The notes under the pieces: generated by a model
What the model was told of the DNA's origin: nothing
The model's input: only the letters and a program-made list of their open reading frames with translations
Database searches by the model: none
Program-made: the position numbers and the translations under genes
Shown here: piece after piece, positions 1-3,897 of the stretch
Numbering within the stretch: the first letter of the stretch is position 1
Layout of the letters: every line of letters starts with the position of its first letter
NCBI GenBank assembly: GCA_946482375.1
Contig: CAMLRH010000194.1
Coordinates: 1-5,413 of the forward strand
Length of the DNA: 5,413 bases
From: an uncultured Caulobacteraceae bacterium
GTDB lineage: Bacteria; Pseudomonadota; Alphaproteobacteria; Caulobacterales; Caulobacteraceae
Reading direction: 5' to 3'

Positions 1-1287
1 AACGACGGCAAGCGGCTGCGCGAGCTGGTCGACGCCCTGCACCCGGCCGACGTCGCCGACCTGATGGGCTTCCTCACCGCCGAGTATCGCGAGGAGATCC
101 TGCCCCACCTCGACCCCGAGGCGCTGGCCGAGATCATCTCCGAACTCGAGGACAACATCCGCGAGGAGGTGCTGGAGGCGGTGCCCTCGGCTACCCTGGC
201 CAAGGCGCTGGAGGAACTGGATTCCGACGACGCCGCCGACGTCGTCGATGACCTCGACAAGAGAAAGCGCGGCGAGGTGCTCGCGGCCATGCCCGAGGTC
301 GAGCGGGCGGCGATCGAGACCGCGCTGGCCTACGAGGACGAGACCGCCGGGCGCCTCATGCAGCGCGAGTTCCTGGCCGCGCCGCAGTTCTGGACCGTCG
401 GGCAGACCATCGACCACGTGCGGGCCTCGTCCGAGGACCTGCCGGAGCTGTTCTTCGACGTCTATGTGGTCGACCCGGCCTACAAGCCGGTGGGCGCGGT
501 GCCGGTCAGCACGCTCCTGCGGTCGGAGCGCGACACCGAGCTCGAACGCATCATGGAGCCGGTCAACGAGATCACCGTCGACCAGGACCAGGAAGAGGTC
601 GCCTACATCTTCGACAAGTACCACCTGATCTCGGCGCCGGTCGTGGACGACGGCGGCCGGCTGGTGGGCCAGATCACCGTCGACGACATCGTCGGCGTCA
701 TCGCCGAGGAGACCGAGGAAGACATCCTGGCGCTGGCCGGCGTGTCCGACGCGGGCCGCGACGCCTCGGTCTGGGGGATCGCGCGGTCGCGGTTGCCATG
801 GCTGGTGGTCAACATGCTGACCGCCGCGCTGGCGGCCAGCGTCATCCGCGCCTTCGAGGGCGAGATCGCCAAGCTCGTGACCTTGGCGGTGCTGCTGCCG
901 GTGGTGGCCTCGCTCGGCGGCAACGCCGGGACGCAGACGCTGGCGGTGGCGGTGCGCGCATTGGCCAGCCGCGAGCTCAACGCCGCCAACGCGGTGCGGA
1001 TCGTGACGCGCGAGATGAGCGTGGGCGTGCTGAACGGTCTGACGCTGGCGGTGCTGATGACGATAGCCGTCTACGTCTGGCTGCAGGACGCGCGGCTGTG
1101 TCTCACTTTGGCAGGCGCGCTGCTCATCAACCTGTTCGTGGCGTCCGTGGCCGGCATCCTTGTGCCGTTGGCGCTCGACAGGCTGGGGCGTGACCCGGCC
1201 GTTTCGTCGCCGGTTCTCGTGACTTTCGTCACCGATTTCATGGGCTTCCTGTCGTTCCTGGGCTTAGCCGCGCTGATCCTGCTGTAG
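1..1287 (+). CDS. mgtE: Magnesium transporter/channel MgtE, 5' end outside window
   Basis: This is the C-terminal 428 residues of MgtE, an inner-membrane Mg2+ channel gated by cytoplasmic Mg2+. The frame is open from base 1, and the first codons already read as N-domain sequence (LHPADVADL). The ATG at 64 is therefore internal, and roughly 20-50 residues are missing by comparison with the usual 450-480. Counting from the first codon in the window, the acidic helical N domain covers about 1-125. The CBS pair covers about 126-237, the second CBS starting near IMEPV at 184. A connecting 'plug' helix follows at about 238-263. Membrane helices lie near 264-286, 290-316, 341-361, 365-392 and 404-427. 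The family motif LGGNAGTQ is at 305-312. Asp412 in the last helix (VTDFMGF) matches the pore Asp of Thermus MgtE (Asp432, from memory). Nothing looks broken. Its promoter and any Mg2+ riboswitch lie outside the window. Confidence 0.96.
   Translation, partial: NDGKRLRELVDALHPADVADLMGFLTAEYREEILPHLDPEALAEIISELEDNIREEVLEAVPSATLAKALEELDSDDAADVVDDLDKRKRGEVLAAMPEVERAAIETALAYEDETAGRLMQREFLAAPQFWTVGQTIDHVRASSEDLPELFFDVYVVDPAYKPVGAVPVSTLLRSERDTELERIMEPVNEITVDQDQEEVAYIFDKYHLISAPVVDDGGRLVGQITVDDIVGVIAEETEEDILALAGVSDAGRDASVWGIARSRLPWLVVNMLTAALAASVIRAFEGEIAKLVTLAVLLPVVASLGGNAGTQTLAVAVRALASRELNAANAVRIVTREMSVGVLNGLTLAVLMTIAVYVWLQDARLCLTLAGALLINLFVASVAGILVPLALDRLGRDPAVSSPVLVTFVTDFMGFLSFLGLAALILL
1219..1232. 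repeat. Perfect 5-4-5 inverted repeat upstream of the spmX promoter
   Basis: GTGAC-TTTC-GTCAC is a perfect palindrome inside the last codons of mgtE. Its centre lies about 90 bases upstream of the transcription start predicted from the sigma-54 element. That is a usual distance for the binding site of a sigma-54 enhancer-binding activator. It also encodes part of a conserved V-T-F-V-T stretch, so it may be chance. The role as an activator site is inference only. Confidence 0.25.
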
Positions 1288-1289
1288 GG

Positions 1290-1305
1290 CGGCCCGGAAC
1301 TTGCG
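1290..1305 (+). promoter_or_regulatory. Putative sigma-54 (RpoN) -24/-12 promoter of spmX
   Basis: The sequence CGGCCCG-GAAC-TTGCG matches the consensus TGGCACG-N4-TTGCW at 9 of 12 defined positions. The two invariant dinucleotides are present at exact spacing: GG at 1291-1292 and GC at 1303-1304. This predicts a start near 1316 and a 5' leader of about 35 bases. The element begins three bases after the mgtE stop, in the only gap before spmX. In Caulobacter crescentus, spmX is transcribed by sigma-54 RNA polymerase with phosphorylated TacA (known biology), which makes the match more credible than sequence alone would. Confidence 0.68.
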
Positions 1306-1339
1306 CGTCCCTGTTGCAGTCAGGGGCGTCTGTTCCATT

Positions 1340-1350
1340 CTGGATCACCT
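1340..1350 (+). other. spmX start region without a clear Shine-Dalgarno; copies part of the 16S rRNA tail
   Basis: The eleven bases directly before the spmX ATG read CTGGATCACCT. This is the sense sequence found at the 3' end of 16S rRNA rather than its complement. The only purine core is GGA at 1342-1344, a weak ribosome binding site. The ATG is still well supported, because the N-terminal residues match the start expected for SpmX and no better in-frame start lies upstream. The same 11 bases occur at 3823-3833. Confidence 0.5.
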
Positions 1351-2436
1351 ATGAACCCGCGCCATCAGGTCTCCCGGGCCGCGATCGACATGATCAAGCG
1401 GTTCGAAGGGTATCGCCGCAAGGCCGCCCAGCTGCCCGACGGGCGCTGGACGCTGGGCTATGGCCATACGCAGACGGCGCGGGCCGGGGCCGAGGTCTCG
1501 GAACAGGACGCCGAGGCGCTCTTGCTCTGGGACCTGATCGGCGTCGTCCACGCCATCAACGAACACACCTATTCGCCGCTGAACCGCAACCAGTTCGACG
1601 CGCTCTGCTCCTTCGTGTTCAACATCGGGCCCGAGAACTGGCGCCACTCGGCGGTGCTCCGCCGACTGAACGAGGGCCAGGCGCTGCAGGCGGCCGCCTG
1701 CATGGAGATGTGGCGCAAGGCCGAGGTTGGGGGGCAGACCATCGTCATCGACGCGCTGGTCCGTCGCCGGGCGGCCGAGAAGCTGCTGTTCCTCACCCCG
1801 ATGGAAGGCTGGATGCCGGCGCCGACGCCGCTGCTGCCGCCGAGGCTGGACCTCGACGCCATCGAGGGGCTGCCGCTTCAGACGCCGAAGGATTTTCACG
1901 TCGTGCTGGAAGGTGATCAGACCTCGGGCGTCGCGGGGTCCGTCCTTGGCGCTGACGCCACCGCCATCGAGCGCGCTTCGGACGCCGTCGGCGCGCGGCT
2001 GCGCCAGATCCTTCCCGACCCCGAACCGACCGCCGGTCCGTCTCTGCGTCTTACCCCCGCCACCGAGTTCGATTTCGACCCCGATCCCGAACCCGAGGTC
2101 GAGGAGGCGGCGACGCAGGACGGGCCGACCCTATTCGAGGCCGCCGCTCCGCAAGCGAAGGCCGAAGCCAATCCCGCCGCTGTCGAGCGGATGGTGCTGC
2201 AGGACATTTCCGGCGCCTCGCCGCTGCGGATGAACTGGCTTGGCCCGTTCGCGCCGATCGCACTGGCGGCGGGCGGCATGGCGGTGTCGGGCGGTTCGCT
2301 CGGCTGGGCCTTCTACGCCGACGGCGCGGCCGGGCCGGCCATCACCTGGGCGGGCGGTCTGGCGGGCGTCAGCATGATGTCGTTCGCGGCCTACCTGGCC
2401 CTGCGCAAGCTGGGCGAGTCCGAGAACGGGGATTAA
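1351..2436 (+). CDS. spmX: Polar localization factor SpmX with lysozyme-like (GH24) domain
   Basis: In Caulobacter, SpmX marks the stalked pole and recruits and activates the histidine kinase DivJ at the swarmer-to-stalked transition; in Asticcacaulis it positions stalks. This 361-residue protein has the SpmX layout. A GH24 muramidase-like domain covers about 1-153, with motifs KRFEGYR at 16-22, RWTLGYGHT at 32-40 and FDALCSFVFNIG at 82-93. An acidic, proline-containing linker covers about 154-292 (for example FDFDPDPEPEVEE at 240-252). Two C-terminal hydrophobic helices lie at about 299-322 and 329-351, followed by a short charged tail. There is no N-terminal signal peptide. Glu19 and Thr34 sit at the spacing of T4 lysozyme Glu11 and Thr26, but the position of the catalytic Asp20 is Leu28, as in domesticated SpmX. 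The linker seems shorter than in C. crescentus SpmX (431 residues, from memory). A phage endolysin is the alternative, but the linker and twin helices argue against it. Expression is probably from the sigma-54 site at 1290-1305. Confidence 0.88.
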   Translation: MNPRHQVSRAAIDMIKRFEGYRRKAAQLPDGRWTLGYGHTQTARAGAEVSEQDAEALLLWDLIGVVHAINEHTYSPLNRNQFDALCSFVFNIGPENWRHSAVLRRLNEGQALQAAACMEMWRKAEVGGQTIVIDALVRRRAAEKLLFLTPMEGWMPAPTPLLPPRLDLDAIEGLPLQTPKDFHVVLEGDQTSGVAGSVLGADATAIERASDAVGARLRQILPDPEPTAGPSLRLTPATEFDFDPDPEPEVEEAATQDGPTLFEAAAPQAKAEANPAAVERMVLQDISGASPLRMNWLGPFAPIALAAGGMAVSGGSLGWAFYADGAAGPAITWAGGLAGVSMMSFAAYLALRKLGESENGD

Positions 2437-2447
2437 GCCCCACAATC

Positions 2448-2517
2448 CTCATTCCCGCGAAAGCGGGAACCTCGACACGGTGCGCGGCTTCTGGGTCCCC
2501 GCCTTCGCGGGGATGAG
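2448..2517. repeat. Paired REP-like palindromes in inverted orientation; possible bidirectional terminator
   Basis: The convergent gap between spmX and the propeller gene holds two hairpins. The first is TTCCCGC-GAAA-GCGGGAA at 2452-2469. The second is TCCCCGC-CTTC-GCGGGGA at 2496-2513. Each has a 7-bp stem and a 4-base loop. The whole unit is also an imperfect inverted repeat: 2448-2471 matches the reverse complement of 2494-2517 at 21 of 24 positions, bounded by CTCAT and ATGAG. Palindromes of this 'CCCCGC-N4-GCGGGG' kind are common dispersed intergenic repeats in proteobacterial genomes (general knowledge). No T-run follows either stem, so any terminator role is inferred from the position between converging genes. 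Confidence 0.8.
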
Positions 2518-2524
2518 CGGGTTT

Positions 2525-3502
2525 CTAATGATCCATCCGCCAGACTTCGCGGCTGTAGACCGAGTCACCTTCATTGATGCCGGCGAGCGCGCCCGCGGCC
2601 ATGAACAGGGCGTCGTCGGCGACCCAGGCGGCCACCCCTGAGCGCGGGCTCCAGGGCGCCTCGATGGTCCGCCACAGGGCGCCGTCCTCGGACACCATCA
2701 TCAGGCCGGTCTGGCTGGGCTCGGCCGTATCGACGCCGACCAGCCAGATCTTGTTGTCATAGACGACCGGCGTGTAGCCGAACGGCTTCTGCGGCGAGAT
2801 TTCCGCCGTGGTCTGCACCCATTCGATGCCGTCGGGGCTGAACCAGACGTCGTTGGTCATGCCCCGGCCGTCGGCGCCGCCGATCAGCCACAGCCGGTTC
2901 TTGTAGACGAAGGCCTTGGCGCCCGAGCGCCCGGACCATGGCGCATTCGCCGTGACCTGCGTCCAGTTCACGCCGTCCCGCGAGCGCCAGACGTCATTGT
3001 AGAGCCGCTTGCCGTCGTCGCCGCCCAGCAGCCAGAGCGCGCCCTGGAAGCTGACGGCGCTGTAGAAGATGCGCTTGGGCAGGTTGCCGCGACCCAGCGT
3101 CTCCCACTTCTTGAAATCGTTGGTGCGGCGCACGACCGGGTCGATCTCGAAGTCCGTGTAGCCGCCCTTGATGGCCCCCAGCGCATAGATCGAGCCGTTG
3201 TGCTGGACGTATTTCAGGTAGGCGGTGTTGAGCTCGCCGTCCGGCAGGGCCTCGCCCTTCCAGGCGCGGCCGTCGGCCGTGCTCCAGATGCGGTCGGGGT
3301 GGAAGGCGTAGGCGCGGCCCTGGACGAACACGGGGAAGTTCGCGCCGCCCGGGATAACGGAACGCGCGGTCACTCGGGTCCAGACATAGGCTGACTCTTT
3401 CGCGCCGCTGTCCTTTGGCGCCGCGAATGCCCCCCAAGACCCGGGCTGGGCAGCGGCGCAAACGAGCACCGTCGCCAGCATGAGCGCGCGAAGAACGCGC
3501 AC
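2525..3502 (-). CDS. Exported kelch/galactose-oxidase-like beta-propeller protein
   Basis: This is a 325-residue secreted or periplasmic protein of unknown function. Residues 1-28 form a signal peptide: MRVLR, a hydrophobic core to about 18, and likely cleavage after AFA (27) or near AAA (18). The cysteine at 15 is not in a proper lipobox. The rest is built of regular repeats. Kelch-type strands ending in GG or degenerate forms start at about 105, 156, 204, 252 and 299, so the period is close to 48 residues; LWLLGGDDG and LWLIGGADG are the clearest. Each is followed by a [VIM]W-x-S-x-D-G-x-x-W type strand (73, 171, 219, 269; a variant at 126). An earlier strand near 59-70 suggests six blades. 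No catalytic residues are recognisable; such propellers usually bind proteins or glycans. The start is GTG at 3502, chosen for its strong ribosome binding site and an intact signal peptide. The gene stands alone, downstream of a terminator and converging with spmX. Confidence 0.85.
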   Translation of the reverse strand: MRVLRALMLATVLVCAAAQPGSWGAFAAPKDSGAKESAYVWTRVTARSVIPGGANFPVFVQGRAYAFHPDRIWSTADGRAWKGEALPDGELNTAYLKYVQHNGSIYALGAIKGGYTDFEIDPVVRRTNDFKKWETLGRGNLPKRIFYSAVSFQGALWLLGGDDGKRLYNDVWRSRDGVNWTQVTANAPWSGRSGAKAFVYKNRLWLIGGADGRGMTNDVWFSPDGIEWVQTTAEISPQKPFGYTPVVYDNKIWLVGVDTAEPSQTGLMMVSEDGALWRTIEAPWSPRSGVAAWVADDALFMAAGALAGINEGDSVYSREVWRMDH

Positions 3503-3682
3503 GGTCCCCTCCGACTAATAGCCCCGGCCTTATGTGGCCGGTGGTAGGGGCAGCATATCCCGGAAAGCGCGGTTGGCTACCGTCCTCGCGCAGGTTTGAT
3601 GAAGGTAAACAGCAGCCTTACGAGGAATTTGGGCCGGTTTCTGCGCCGATGTGCCGCTACGGCAACATACGTCCCGGTATGC
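3503..3682. other. Leader/promoter region of the propeller gene, no gene seen
   Basis: This 180-base stretch lies between the terminator at 3683-3715 and the GTG at 3502, so it should hold the promoter of the propeller gene on the minus strand. I could not pick a convincing -35/-10 pair. Two small inverted repeats are visible: CCGGCC-TTATGT-GGCCGG at 3524-3541, in the expected mRNA leader, and CATAC-N6-GTATG at 3666-3681, next to the terminator. Open frames on both strands here have no ribosome binding sites and low-complexity, Arg/Pro-rich products, so none is called. Confidence 0.5.
3506..3512 (-). promoter_or_regulatory. Ribosome binding site fixing the GTG start of the propeller gene
   Basis: Read on the minus strand, GGAGGGG lies three bases before the GTG at 3502-3500, with the GGAGG core six bases away. 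The next in-frame ATG (3481-3479, residue 8) has no comparable site and would shorten the signal peptide. This decides for the GTG. Confidence 0.8.
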
Positions 3683-3715
3683 GAAAGGCCGCCTCGTTGT
3701 CGGAGGCGGCCTTTC
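3683..3715 (-). terminator. Intrinsic terminator hairpin, likely bidirectional
   Basis: GAAAGGCCGCCTC and GAGGCGGCCTTTC form a perfect 13-bp stem around a 7-base loop (3696-3702). The A/T ends give a short T stretch when read in either direction. On the minus strand it lies 39 bases beyond the stop of the 22-codon frame and 182 bases beyond the phospholipase stop. It most likely ends that transcript and insulates the propeller gene. No plus-strand gene needs it. Confidence 0.8.
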
Positions 3716-3754
3716 CATTGTCGAACCGCTGGGCGGTCTTTGCGACCCTTGCGC

Positions 3755-3823
3755 TTACGCGCGGACCTCGATCGCGGAGGTCCAGGTCACGGTTTCCGCA
3801 CGCGGCGAGAGACAATGAGACAC
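3755..3823 (-). CDS. 22-codon small protein with an exceptionally strong ribosome binding site
   Basis: A GTG-started frame encodes 22 residues and ends in TAA. The peptide begins with (V/M)-S-H-C-L-S-P-R-A-E, continues T-V-T-W-T-S-A-I, and ends E-V-R-A. I do not recognise it. It has no membrane segment, no repeated amino acid and one Cys. The case for translation is the site in front of it: 14 bases complementary to the 16S rRNA tail, with the GGAGG core seven bases from the GTG. The second half of the frame also forms a 7-bp hairpin (GGACCTC at 3763-3769 with GAGGTCC at 3777-3783). It lies 74 bases downstream of the phospholipase gene on the same strand and 39 bases before a strong terminator. 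It could be a small protein, a leader peptide, or the coding part of a dual-function small RNA. A leader role for the propeller gene is less likely, because the terminator lies 180 bases short of that gene. Confidence 0.5.
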   Translation of the reverse strand: MSHCLSPRAETVTWTSAIEVRA

Positions 3824-3824
3824 T

Positions 3825-3838
3825 GGATCACCTCCTTT
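3825..3838 (-). promoter_or_regulatory. Maximal Shine-Dalgarno sequence of the 22-codon frame
   Basis: Read on the minus strand, AAAGGAGGTGATCC is complementary to essentially the entire single-stranded 3' tail of 16S rRNA. The match extends to 17 bases (GAAAGGAGGTGATCCAG, 3823-3839). Most genes use four to six such bases. A small hairpin, CTGTT-CTC-AACAG on the minus strand (3842-3854), lies immediately upstream and leaves the site exposed. Confidence 0.7.
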
Positions 3839-3861
3839 CAGCTGTTGAGAACAGGATCTCC

Positions 3862-3889
3862 AATATGGGTCGATCCGCGTGAGTCGCAA
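3862..3889 (-). promoter_or_regulatory. Possible housekeeping-sigma promoter for the 22-codon gene
   Basis: On the minus strand, TTGCGA (3889-3884) and CATATT (3867-3862) are separated by 16 bases. Each matches the -35/-10 consensus at four of six positions. Initiation would fall near 3855, just before the small leader hairpin, giving a transcript of about 175 bases that ends at the hairpin at 3683-3715. A GAGTC (3881-3885), a GANTC site of the CcrM methylase in Caulobacterales, overlaps the -35. Both hexamers are weak, and readthrough from the phospholipase gene is an alternative. Confidence 0.3.
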
Positions 3890-3897
3890 ATGCGCGA

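Noticed and set aside
64..1287. ATG at 64 as the mgtE start.
   Set aside because: The frame is open back to base 1, and those codons encode conserved MgtE N-domain sequence, so the true start lies upstream of the window.
1309..1325. CCCTG-N7-CAGGG hairpin between mgtE and spmX as an mgtE terminator.
   Set aside because: A 5-bp stem with no T-run is weak, and it overlaps the predicted start of the spmX transcript. It may be chance.
1351..2436. Phage endolysin or prophage remnant.
   Set aside because: The lysozyme-like domain is fused to an acidic linker and two C-terminal membrane helices, the catalytic Asp position is Leu, no holin or other phage genes are near, and a cellular-type sigma-54 promoter precedes it.
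3479..3481. ATG at codon 8 as the start of the propeller gene.
   Set aside because: It has no good ribosome binding site and would cut into the signal peptide; the GTG seven codons earlier has GGAGGGG at proper spacing.
3823..3839. CTGGATCACCTCCTTTC on the plus strand is identical to the 3' end of 16S rRNA, suggesting an rRNA fragment.
   Set aside because: The identity stops sharply on both sides; the conserved 16S bases just upstream are absent. On the minus strand the same bases form a Shine-Dalgarno at correct spacing before a reading frame, which explains the match.
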